Positions 44,683-52,535 of a stretch of 64,000 nt of DNA are shown here, in pieces; the first letter of the stretch is position 1, and each line of letters opens with the position of its first letter. Source of the stretch: Hyphobacterium indicum (GTDB lineage: Bacteria > Pseudomonadota > Alphaproteobacteria > Caulobacterales > Maricaulaceae). The stretch is from assembly GCF_003129605.1 (NCBI RefSeq), contig NZ_QBDX01000002.1, forward strand, positions 37,501 to 101,500. The letters run 5' to 3'. Position numbers and translations under genes: made by a program. The notes below the pieces were generated by a model. The model worked only from the letters and a program-made list of their open reading frames with translations, did no database searches and was not told where the DNA came from.

Positions 44683-47346
44683 TTAGCTGGCAGACCAGTT
44701 CGCCACAAACCGTTCCCTCAGAGGGGCTAAAAGCGTCGGCAGTTTTGCGGCGCATACTACGCCAAAATAGCTAGCAGCCCGTGTGGAGCCGACGTAAAGA
44801 TATCTCGCCAAAGCAGTTTCATCTTCCGCTTCCAACCTATCCACTCCCAACATGAAGGCAGCTTCGAATTCCAAGCCCTTAATGTGCTTGACGTCAAACA
44901 CACGTACGCTCGAATCGTCTCCCATTACTTCACCATTTAGGCATGGTTTTACATCGATATTGATGTCTGAAAGCGCATCTTCAAGCGCGCTGGCGACAGG
45001 TTTCACTTGGTCCTCAGACTCAACGAATATGGCCGTCGCGGGAAGATTTCCAACATCTCGATAAACCTCTCGGATACGCTCGCTTATCCAGTTGGCTTGG
45101 TCAGTCAATGCTTCGACGCCCTCCAGCAAGGTCGGAGCGCGCCCTTCGGGCTCGACACGATCAGGGCTCTGAACGTCTGGAATTTCGCCATCAAGGCGCT
45201 CTGCGATTGCTTGGGCAAAATCAATTAGTATCCGACTTTGCCGATAACCAATATTGATTTCCCGGAACTCCAAATTTGGAAACGCCCATTGCAAACTAGC
45301 TCGATTGCTTGCGCCCCATGGAGTAAGTCTTTGATTAAAATCTCCACATAAGAAAACCGAATCCAAGACTGGTCTAGCCAGCCCGTTCATACACGCCAGC
45401 TGGACTGGCGAAAAGTCAGTTGCTTCATCAATGAATACTTGATTCACAAAGCGGTCGTGGAGTGCTGAGAAGCGTTCTAATAACCCCTGCTTCGTTGATG
45501 CCGGTGCCAAATCAAACAGCGAGCGAACGGATAAAATGCTGGCAAGAATGATCACGTCGGTTTCAAGTGGGTGAATCTGGTTTCGCACAGTTTCTGACAC
45601 GCTAAACCAGGTGCCATCTCGACGACTTGCACGACGGAATGCGCGATATCTCGATGGCAAGCCAAACACATATTGCTCATCGCATGCTCGAAACGGCCTG
45701 AGCGCATCCAAGAGCTCCAGCCTAGTTCCGAGTTCATCAATGATTGCGGAATCGGGCTGTCGCTCCCCGAGCCACTCGAGGATAAGAGCGTTTCTTGTGC
45801 CTGGCTTGACAGCTCGCCCCTTCAGCTTCGCGCGAGCTTGTCCGCTCAATGCCCGTTTATATGCATCAAAGGCGTCTCGCCGAGTTACGATTTTTGCAGG
45901 GGCTTCGTCGCCATTATCCTCGACGTCGAACACATCTTCATCTTCATCTGTTTCGTCGGCGGGGTTTTTTGCCTCTTCTAAGTACGAGATTAGTTCATCC
46001 AAGAACCTCTTGTTCGAGGCCAGCTGTTGATTCATCTGATTTTCGAGAATTCGGTTTATTGCTTCACGCTCTTTTTGGATTGCATTGATTACATCCGAGG
46101 ATTGCGCGCTAATTCGAATAAGTGTTCGCTCTGCACCAATTTTAGTGGCGGCCTCGCAAAGCCGAAGAAGATCTTCGCCAAGCTTCACAAGTGATGTCTT
46201 TTTCTGCGACCTGATTGTTTTGGCTCGCTCGATCAGGTCAGCGAAAAACGTTTCTGATTGCCAATCTTTGAATTCTTCGAAGAATGCTATCTGCTGGCGA
46301 ATTGCACTGTCGCGCAGGTTTTCGATCTCCCGATTTTCGACAAATCCGCGTTTGCGCGTGGCGCTTCGCAAAATTGGAAAAACGGAACGCGCCAATTCAC
46401 GGCGCATCACCTCCCACGGTATTACGCGTGCGTCGGGAGCCGGAATTCCTTCTCTCTGAAATGATTCTTTCAAATACTGGCGTAACAATTGAGTTGGCGT
46501 AAACATCGTCCAACTCGATGTGTGGCCACTTGCTCCATCTGAGCGCTCAATGGCTGCTGTATCTTCTTCGGAGAGAAAATCGAGATCCAATTTAAGACCA
46601 AGCCGACGAATCAAAGTGGTCGTCTTTCCGGTGCCCGGTGGGCCGGAAATGTATAGTCGATGATCAATCGGCAATCGAAAGATTTCGTCCTGTATTTTAT
46701 CAAGAATTGGCTGATCACGTAGGCCTAGCCGTGTGATACGTTCCTTGATTTCGCCTGCGACTAGATTTGGCGCTTCTTCGTCCAGTAATGCCGCTAGGAG
46801 GCCATCTGTGCTTTCAGTGTCTGCTAGATATTTTCGAAACGACTGAAGCGAAAAGGTAGCTTCCTCTAAATCGCGAAAAACACTCTTGCTGGAATCCCAC
46901 TCGCCATCTTCTCGGACCGGTTTCAAACTGGTTGTTCGAAGGACGAATACTACTCCATACTGCGGGATCACCAATTCATCACCAGGTTCGAGGGCTGCTA
47001 GGCGCCCCACCGGTGAGCGCTGGCTTGCTAATCGCAAATTTGCCAGTGCTCTCGGTGGCATTGATCGGCAGACGAAGAATACGAGTTCTTTTCCATCAAG
47101 TGTTTCCACAACAACTCTTGCAATTGCGGGCTCCTCGCGAAGGCGATGGTTCCCGCTTTCGGAGGCAGCTATCGCCGAGCGGAGTCCCGCAAATGCCGGT
47201 TTGCCATTCCATTGGTTTAAGTCAGCAAGCACATTTGCGCCGTCGACTTTTCCGGAAAGGAAGCCCTCTGAGGCGGCCTCATATATAACTTTAAAAGCAG
47301 CAAGCGCATCACCAGCCACCTCTTTGGCAAAGACGTCTTGATCCAA
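44683..47346 (-). CDS. UvrD/HelD-like superfamily 1 helicase with a GreA-C-like N-terminal segment
   Basis: 887 residues. SF1 motifs are complete: Walker A GPPGTGKTT at 235-243, Walker B FIDEAT at 638-643, motif III GDFNQRLTPWG at 668, motif IV GYRQSR at 700, motif V KGLEFEAAF at 823, and motif VI YVGSTRA at 851. Walker A and B are about 400 residues apart, leaving a large helical insertion with a coiled coil (ERTLIRISAQ to LEEAK, 406-460) and an acidic patch (ETDEDEDVFDVED). N-terminal residues 108-127 (SQRSPVGRLAALEPGDELVI) resemble the GreA/GreB C-terminal domain. These proportions recall HelD, which removes or recycles RNA polymerase. The gene is clearly A/T-richer than its surroundings. 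Anti-phage or DNA-repair roles are alternatives. Confidence 0.85.
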   Translation of the reverse strand: MDQDVFAKEVAGDALAAFKVIYEAASEGFLSGKVDGANVLADLNQWNGKPAFAGLRSAIAASESGNHRLREEPAIARVVVETLDGKELVFFVCRSMPPRALANLRLASQRSPVGRLAALEPGDELVIPQYGVVFVLRTTSLKPVREDGEWDSSKSVFRDLEEATFSLQSFRKYLADTESTDGLLAALLDEEAPNLVAGEIKERITRLGLRDQPILDKIQDEIFRLPIDHRLYISGPPGTGKTTTLIRRLGLKLDLDFLSEEDTAAIERSDGASGHTSSWTMFTPTQLLRQYLKESFQREGIPAPDARVIPWEVMRRELARSVFPILRSATRKRGFVENREIENLRDSAIRQQIAFFEEFKDWQSETFFADLIERAKTIRSQKKTSLVKLGEDLLRLCEAATKIGAERTLIRISAQSSDVINAIQKEREAINRILENQMNQQLASNKRFLDELISYLEEAKNPADETDEDEDVFDVEDNGDEAPAKIVTRRDAFDAYKRALSGQARAKLKGRAVKPGTRNALILEWLGERQPDSAIIDELGTRLELLDALRPFRACDEQYVFGLPSRYRAFRRASRRDGTWFSVSETVRNQIHPLETDVIILASILSVRSLFDLAPASTKQGLLERFSALHDRFVNQVFIDEATDFSPVQLACMNGLARPVLDSVFLCGDFNQRLTPWGASNRASLQWAFPNLEFREINIGYRQSRILIDFAQAIAERLDGEIPDVQSPDRVEPEGRAPTLLEGVEALTDQANWISERIREVYRDVGNLPATAIFVESEDQVKPVASALEDALSDINIDVKPCLNGEVMGDDSSVRVFDVKHIKGLEFEAAFMLGVDRLEAEDETALARYLYVGSTRAASYFGVVCAAKLPTLLAPLRERFVANWSAS

Positions 47347-47416
47347 GTCTTACCCTCCCGCGCGCTTTCTATCGACACGAAGCTTAACTTAGAATGCATC
47401 TGGTGGAAGCGATAAA

Positions 47417-47635
47417 CTAACCTAGGCACTCCAATGCTAGCGTAGGCGAAGGGGGGGCGTCCAAGCTGCGATTTTTGACATCGCCTGCAACAATCGAGTG
47501 TTTAGCCGCGCGGCATTGAGATGGCTTCGAATAGTCCTGTCCGATCAGTTCTAATTGGTCCTTGGCGATTGTCGCGACGGGCACAAGCGGGTTTGTTGCC
47601 CCACCAATCGCGATGTCGCCTGCCGCGCGGCGCAT
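47417..47635 (-). CDS. Possible small ORF (72 residues) upstream of the helicase
   Basis: A minus-strand ORF beginning MRRAAGDIAIGG and ending ALECLG, 70 nt upstream of the helicase start and in the same direction. Codon use is plausible but there is no clear Shine-Dalgarno and no family is recognised. It is the unopposed 3' end of a long antisense ORF over the isoaspartyl peptidase gene, which weakens the case. The rest of the 47347-47707 gap shows nothing recognisable. Confidence 0.22.
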   Translation of the reverse strand: MRRAAGDIAIGGATNPLVPVATIAKDQLELIGQDYSKPSQCRAAKHSIVAGDVKNRSLDAPPSPTLALECLG

Positions 47636-47707
47636 ATCATCGCCTGATACCCCCCTTGCATTCCCGCCATAATCAGGCCGAATGGGGCTAACCAAAGGGA
47701 GGCGGAT

Positions 47708-48790
47708 ATGCGGATATTCACAGCGACACTCACAGCAACACTTCTGGCGGGGCTCGCCGCGTCGGCCAGCCTGGCGCAGGACGAAGCCCGCTGGGCGATT
47801 GTGGTGCATGGCGGGGCCGGCGTGATCGAGCGCGAGTCGATGACCGCCGAGACCGAGGCCGCCTATCGCGCCGCGCTGGACGCCGCGCTGGAAACCGGCG
47901 GGGCGATCCTGTCGGAAGGCGGGTCGTCGCTGGACGCCATCGAGGCCGTCATCCGCGATCTGGAAGACAATCCCTTGTTCAATGCCGGGCGCGGCGCGGT
48001 GTTTACCGCCGAGGGCCGCAATGAGCTGGACGCCTCCATCATGGACGGGGCGAGCCTGAATGCCGGCGCCGTCGCCGGGGTGACGGGCATTCGCCACCCC
48101 ATTTCCGCCGCCCGCGCCGTGATGGAAAATTCGCGCCATGTCATGCTGGCCGGTGAGGGGGCCGAAATCTTTGCCCGCGAACAGGAACTGGAATTTGTCG
48201 ATCCGGCCTTCTTCTTCACCGAGCGCCGCTGGCGCTCCATGGAACGCGCCGTGGGCGATATGGGTTTGCCCCTGCCGGAACGCCCCGCAGGCGCGCCCGA
48301 GCCCGAAGAGATCCAGGAAGGCGCACTCGACCTGATGGAGCGCGAACACCGCTTCGGCACGGTCGGCGTGGTCGCGCTGGACCAGTCCGGAAACATCGCC
48401 GCCGGCACGTCGACCGGCGGCACCACGGCCAAGCGCTGGGGAAGGGTGGGTGACAGCCCGGTCATCGGCGCGGGCACTTACGCCACGGAGACTTGCGGCG
48501 TGTCGGCCACCGGCACGGGTGAGTATTTCATCCGCCTGAACATTGCCGCGCGCATCTGCCATGAGCTGGAGGTGATGGATCGCGGCGCACAAGAGCGCGC
48601 CTTTGCGGCGCAGGATGCCGCCGACATGGTGATCCAGGGCGCGTTGACCGATCTCGGCGGCGATGGCGGCGTGATTGTCCTGTCGGGCAGCGGAGAGACC
48701 GCCTGGAGCTTTAATACGCCCGGCATGTATCGGGCGAGCTGGGGCTCAGGCCGCGAACCCGTCATCGCGATTTATGGTGATGAGGACTAG
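47708..48790 (+). CDS. Exported isoaspartyl peptidase/L-asparaginase (plant-type, Ntn hydrolase)
   Basis: 360 residues. A signal peptide (IFTATLTATLLAGLAASASL) is cleaved near AQDEAR. The Ntn-hydrolase precursor pattern is clear: AIVVHGGAGV at the N-terminus, NPLFNAGRGAVF and GAVAGVTGIRHPI. The autocleavage site GTVGVVALDQ has the nucleophile T218, followed by AAGTSTGGTTAKRWGRVGDSP. The enzyme hydrolyses isoaspartyl dipeptides and asparagine, here probably in the periplasm. The following gene starts inside its last codons. Confidence 0.95.
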   Translation: MRIFTATLTATLLAGLAASASLAQDEARWAIVVHGGAGVIERESMTAETEAAYRAALDAALETGGAILSEGGSSLDAIEAVIRDLEDNPLFNAGRGAVFTAEGRNELDASIMDGASLNAGAVAGVTGIRHPISAARAVMENSRHVMLAGEGAEIFAREQELEFVDPAFFFTERRWRSMERAVGDMGLPLPERPAGAPEPEEIQEGALDLMEREHRFGTVGVVALDQSGNIAAGTSTGGTTAKRWGRVGDSPVIGAGTYATETCGVSATGTGEYFIRLNIAARICHELEVMDRGAQERAFAAQDAADMVIQGALTDLGGDGGVIVLSGSGETAWSFNTPGMYRASWGSGREPVIAIYGDED

Positions 48791-49184
48791 ATTGACCGCC
48801 ATCCGGCTGGGCGCCCTCTATGCGGGGGCGGTTTTTCTGGCCGGTTTCGCATTGGGCACCTTGCGCACGCTGGTCATCGCGCCGCGCGCCGGGGATCTGA
48901 TCGCCGTAGGGATCGAGCTGCCCGTCATTCTGGGCGTCTCCTGGGTCGTCTTCGGCGGGCTCGCCAGAGGCCGGGCCGCATGGCCATTGCCCGCAAAATG
49001 GCGGGTCGGGCTGGTGGCCTTCATTGTGCTGATCGCACTGGAACTGGTCCTCTCCGCCGTCATCGCAGACGGCGGGGTGAGGGGATTTGTGGCCAACTGG
49101 CTGACCCTGCCGGGCGCTTTGGGTCTGGCCGGACAGCTGGCCTTTGCCCTGATCCCCCTTGTGCATCCTGCCGGGCGAAATTGA
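48780..49184 (+). CDS. Small membrane protein, four predicted TM segments
   Basis: 134 residues from the ATG at 48780 (an in-frame ATG at 48774 is also possible). It overlaps the end of the isoaspartyl peptidase gene. Four hydrophobic segments are visible (GALYAGAVFLAGFALGTL, LPVILGVSWVVFGGL, VGLVAFIVLIALELVLSAVI, LPGALGLAGQLAFALIPLV). Not recognised with confidence. Overlap indicates co-translation with the peptidase gene. Confidence 0.7.
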   Translation: MRTRLTAIRLGALYAGAVFLAGFALGTLRTLVIAPRAGDLIAVGIELPVILGVSWVVFGGLARGRAAWPLPAKWRVGLVAFIVLIALELVLSAVIADGGVRGFVANWLTLPGALGLAGQLAFALIPLVHPAGRN

Positions 49185-49192
49185 CGGCTTCC

Positions 49193-49216
49193 ATTTAGTT
49201 TCATTTGTAACTAAAT
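49193..49216 (+). promoter_or_regulatory. Perfect palindromic operator upstream of hmgA (MarR-type)
   Basis: The arms ATTTAGTT (49193-49200) and AACTAAAT (49209-49216) are perfect inverted repeats around 8 nt (TCATTTGT). The centre lies about 45 nt before the hmgA ATG. The size and symmetry fit a dimeric winged-helix repressor of the MarR class, the class known to control homogentisate genes in several proteobacteria. No such regulator gene is in the window. Confidence 0.7.
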
Positions 49217-49249
49217 TGGATATGAACCCGTTCGGCAGGAGAATGACGC

Positions 49250-50395
49250 ATGGCCAATCGCAAATGGATTTACGCTTCTCGCGTGGAAGGCAACGCCTCC
49301 CGGCAAGCCCATGCCGACATGCCGGAAGGCACCTATGAGCGGGAAATGTCCAAGGAAGGCTTTTTCGGGCCGGCGGCTTTCCTGCACCACAAAAACCCGC
49401 CGACGGGCTGGGTGAAGTTTGAAGGCCCGCTGCAACCGCGCGCCTTTGATCTCAACAGGCTGAATGCGGCGGAAAACTCGCCGTGGAATTCCAGCGCCGT
49501 CCTGCATAACAACGCCACCGATGTGCGCTTCTGGAAGCTGGCCGAACCGATGACATCGCTGGCCCGCAATGCCGATGGCGATCAATTGCTCTTCATCCAC
49601 CGCGGCACGGCCGATCTGTTCTGCGATTTCGGCCATATCGAAATCACGCAGGGCGATTATGTCTATCTGCCGCGCGGCACGATGTGGCGGCTGTCCCCGT
49701 CCGAACCGCTGGCCGTGCTGATGATCGAGGCCACCAACACCCACTACACCCTGCCCGACAAGGGGCTGGTCGGACCCCATGCCGTCTTTGACCCCGCCAT
49801 TCTGGATGCGCCGAAGATCGATCAGGCCTTCAAGTCCCAGCAGGCAGACGAAAACCATGAATGGGTGGTCGAGGTGAAGAAGCGCGGCGAAGTTTCCCAC
49901 ATCACCTATCCCTTCAATCCGCTGGACGCCGTCGGCTGGCATGGCGAGCTCGCGCCGGTGCGCCTGAATGTGAAGGATATCCGCCCGCTGATGAGCCATC
50001 GCTATCATCTGCCGCCGAGCGCCCATACGACTTTCCTGTCGGATCGCTTCGTGGTCTGCACCTTCGCGCCGCGCCCGTTCGAGACCGATCCGGGCGCGCT
50101 GAAAGTGCCCTTCTTCCACAATAATGACGACTATGATGAAGTCCTGTTCTACCACGCGGGCGACTTCTTCAGCCGCGACAATATCGATGCCGGTATGATG
50201 ACCTTCCACCCGGCCGGTTTCACCCATGGACCGCATCCCAAGGCGCTGAAGAACATGCTGAAACAGACCAAGGACGCGACCGACGAATACGCCGTCATGA
50301 TCGACACGCGCGACCCGCTGGATGTCGGCGAGGGGGCCTCCAGCGTTGAAAACCGCGACTATGTGAATTCCTGGAAAACACCGGATCCGGCATAG
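49250..50395 (+). CDS. hmgA: Homogentisate 1,2-dioxygenase
   Basis: 381 residues. Cupin-type iron enzyme that opens the homogentisate ring to maleylacetoacetate in tyrosine/phenylalanine breakdown. Family landmarks are FLHHKNPPTGWVKFEGPLQP, LLFIHRGTADLFCDFGHIEI, YVYLPRGTMWRL and, in the C-terminal half, FFHNNDDYDEVLFYHAGDFF and MTFHPAGFTHGPHP with the His and Glu iron ligands. AGGAGA precedes the ATG. The palindromic operator upstream suggests repression relieved by a pathway intermediate. The other pathway gene in the window, the fahA-like gene, is 2.1 kb downstream. Confidence 0.93.
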   Translation: MANRKWIYASRVEGNASRQAHADMPEGTYEREMSKEGFFGPAAFLHHKNPPTGWVKFEGPLQPRAFDLNRLNAAENSPWNSSAVLHNNATDVRFWKLAEPMTSLARNADGDQLLFIHRGTADLFCDFGHIEITQGDYVYLPRGTMWRLSPSEPLAVLMIEATNTHYTLPDKGLVGPHAVFDPAILDAPKIDQAFKSQQADENHEWVVEVKKRGEVSHITYPFNPLDAVGWHGELAPVRLNVKDIRPLMSHRYHLPPSAHTTFLSDRFVVCTFAPRPFETDPGALKVPFFHNNDDYDEVLFYHAGDFFSRDNIDAGMMTFHPAGFTHGPHPKALKNMLKQTKDATDEYAVMIDTRDPLDVGEGASSVENRDYVNSWKTPDPA

Positions 50396-50468
50396 ACTCT
50401 GCGGCATGTGTTTGCCGATAGGGTGCAACAGGATTTAGTCTGCCATCAGGCCAGACAAAGAGACCTGT

Positions 50469-51116
50469 ATGCCCAAACGTTCCATGCCCGCGGACCTGTC
50501 TGACGGTTTCAACCGGTTCCGGGCCGAGCTCTATCCGCGGCAGCACAGGCTGTATGAAACCCTGTCCGACAAGGGGCAGCGGCCGCACACCATCGTCATC
50601 GCCTGCTGTGACAGCCGCGTCGACCCGGCCCAGGTTTTCGATGCCCGCCCGGGTGAATTATTCGTCGTGCGCAATGTCGCGAATATCGTACCGCCCTGCG
50701 AAATTGACGGGGCGCACCACGGCGTTTCAGCGGCGCTCGAATTCGCGGTCCGCAAGCTGGAAGTGCCGAACATTCTGGTCCTCGGGCATCGCCAGTGTGG
50801 CGGCGTCAATGCCTGCGTGTGCGGCGAGAAAGACCCGGAATCGCTTTTTATCGACCAATGGATCGAGCCGATTTCCGAGGCGCTCGCCGATGCGAAGGCC
50901 GAATTGCCGGAAACCGGCGATATCGAACGTCTGTCCGAACGGACCGAATTATACTCCATCCGCCGCTCCATGGAGCGATTGATGACCTATCCGTTTATTG
51001 CGGAACAGGTGGAAGCCGGCCGTCTGAAAATACACGGTGCGCGCTTTGGTATCGCGGATGGCGAGCTGGAATGGCTGACCGTGGACAATGATTTCACACA
51101 GGTTGACCATCAATAA
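50469..51116 (+). CDS. Beta-class carbonic anhydrase
   Basis: 215 residues. Interconverts CO2 and bicarbonate. Zinc ligands are C46 (in CCDSR), H107 and C110 (GHRQCGG); the Asp48-Arg50 dyad is intact. VVRNVANIVPP and HHGVSAALEFAV are family-typical. It lies 62 nt before sbtA on the same strand, so it joins a bicarbonate-supply module. A cytosolic location is expected, since no signal peptide is seen. Confidence 0.95.
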   Translation: MPKRSMPADLSDGFNRFRAELYPRQHRLYETLSDKGQRPHTIVIACCDSRVDPAQVFDARPGELFVVRNVANIVPPCEIDGAHHGVSAALEFAVRKLEVPNILVLGHRQCGGVNACVCGEKDPESLFIDQWIEPISEALADAKAELPETGDIERLSERTELYSIRRSMERLMTYPFIAEQVEAGRLKIHGARFGIADGELEWLTVDNDFTQVDHQ

Positions 51117-51178
51117 ATTGTCCTTGCGAATGACTCGCAGCCCTGCTACCCGCCTCCGGACCTTGATAGGAGTTGCCG

Positions 51179-52144
51179 GTGGGCCTGTTTGATCTTGCTG
51201 TTGCCAATCTGATTTCGCCGCCCATCCTGTTTTTTGCCCTCGGGCTGGGCGCGGCAATGGTACGGTCTGACCTTGTAGTCCCGGAAGCGGTCGCGAAGGC
51301 GCTCTCCATCTATCTGATCATGGCGATCGGCTTCAAGGGCGGCGTCGAGATGGCCAGCAGCAGCCTGGCGGATGCGGCCCTGGCGATCGGGGCCGGGATC
51401 GTGCTGTCCTTTGCCATCCCCTTCATCAGTTTCGGATTGCTGCGCACAACCAGCCGGACCGGGCGGACAGACGCGGCCGCCATCGCCGCGCATTACGGAT
51501 CGATTTCCATCGTGACCTTCATTGCGGCCTCCGATGCCGGTGCCGCTCTTGGTCTGGCGGCGGCCGGTTTCATGGTCGCCGTGGCCGCTGCGATGGAAGC
51601 GCCCGCGATATTCTCCGGGCTGATGCTGGCGGGAAAACAGGAAGGCCAATCCGGCAGGGAACTGGTCCGCGATGTGGCTTTCAACGGGTCTATTGTCCTG
51701 CTGATCGGGGCTTTCCTGATCGGCTGGGCCACGGGAGATTCCGGCCGCCTGGTCGTCGAGCCGTTTTTCTATGACATCTTCCGCGGCGTGCTTTGCCTGT
51801 TCCTGCTGGATATGGGCCTGGTCGCCGGGCGGGGGCTCGTGCGTCAGGCCGGCGATATCCGTTTCCCGGTCATTCTGCATGGCCTCTACATGCCCCTGAT
51901 CGGGGCCGCGCTGGGCCTGATCGCCGCCCTGCTGATCGGCATGGAACCCGGGAGCGGCGCCTTGTTGATGACGCTTTCGGCCAGCGCGTCCTACATCGCG
52001 GTGCCCGCCGCGATGCGGCTCGCCTTGCCAAAGGCCAAACCGGCGATATCCCTGACGCTGTCGCTTGGAATCACCTTCCCCTTCAACCTGATATTCGGTA
52101 TTCCGCTCTATTATGCGGTCGCTGGAATGATGCTGGGCGGATAA
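51179..52144 (+). CDS. sbtA: SbtA-type sodium-dependent bicarbonate transporter
   Basis: 321 residues from a GTG start at 51179. AGGAG at 51168-51172 is 6 nt upstream; a TTG at 51173 is too close to it. About ten hydrophobic segments in two inverted halves match the SbtA family. Examples are LISPPILFFALGLGAAMV at the N-terminus, FKGGVEMASSSLADAALAIG, AAAIAAHYGSISIVTFIAAS and LFLLDMGLVAGRGL. In cyanobacteria SbtA takes up bicarbonate with sodium. The P-II-like partner gene follows after 2 nt and carbonic anhydrase precedes it. Confidence 0.9.
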   Translation: MGLFDLAVANLISPPILFFALGLGAAMVRSDLVVPEAVAKALSIYLIMAIGFKGGVEMASSSLADAALAIGAGIVLSFAIPFISFGLLRTTSRTGRTDAAAIAAHYGSISIVTFIAASDAGAALGLAAAGFMVAVAAAMEAPAIFSGLMLAGKQEGQSGRELVRDVAFNGSIVLLIGAFLIGWATGDSGRLVVEPFFYDIFRGVLCLFLLDMGLVAGRGLVRQAGDIRFPVILHGLYMPLIGAALGLIAALLIGMEPGSGALLMTLSASASYIAVPAAMRLALPKAKPAISLTLSLGITFPFNLIFGIPLYYAVAGMMLGG

Positions 52145-52146
52145 CC

Positions 52147-52458
52147 ATGGACACGACGGCCAAGAAAAAGCTGGAAATCATTATCGAGGCCCCGATGCTG
52201 GACCGGCTTTGCCGGCTTCTGGACCAGCTCGAACTCGGCGGCTACACCGTGCTTCCGGCCGTCTCCGGACGCGGCAGGAACGGCTCCTGGTCGCGCAAGG
52301 GGGAAATCAGCGAAAGCCAGCGCATGTATGTGCTCTTCGCCGTGCTGGACGCCAGGGATCTGCCGCGCGTCCTCGATGAAGTCTATGCGATTGTGGCGCG
52401 CCAGATCGGCATTGTGACGGTCTCGGACGTCGCGGTCATCCGTGCCGAGCATTTCTGA
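52147..52458 (+). CDS. sbtB: SbtB-like P-II family regulator of SbtA
   Basis: 103 residues. The ferredoxin-like P-II fold is seen in KKLEIIIEAPMLDRLCRLLD and MYVLFAVLDARDLPRVLDEV. The T-loop reads SGRGRNGSWSRKGEISES, which is the SbtB type and not the GlnB/GlnK type (no Tyr-51 uridylylation context). It ends AVIRAEHF and lacks the Cys-containing C-terminal R-loop found in many cyanobacterial SbtB proteins. It is expected to bind adenine nucleotides and block SbtA. The start follows the sbtA stop by 2 nt. Confidence 0.88.
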   Translation: MDTTAKKKLEIIIEAPMLDRLCRLLDQLELGGYTVLPAVSGRGRNGSWSRKGEISESQRMYVLFAVLDARDLPRVLDEVYAIVARQIGIVTVSDVAVIRAEHF

Positions 52459-52535
52459 TCCCGCAGACAGGCCTTGAACCCTCCGGTCCGCACGTTAGTA
52501 AAGCGGCAAAGCCAATCTGCTGAAGGATCACCCAC

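Noticed and set aside
47636-48592. Upstream part of the long minus-strand ORF 47417-48592
   Set aside because: It is antisense to the isoaspartyl peptidase gene, whose Ntn-hydrolase motifs are unmistakable. Only the unopposed last 72 codons are listed, at low confidence.
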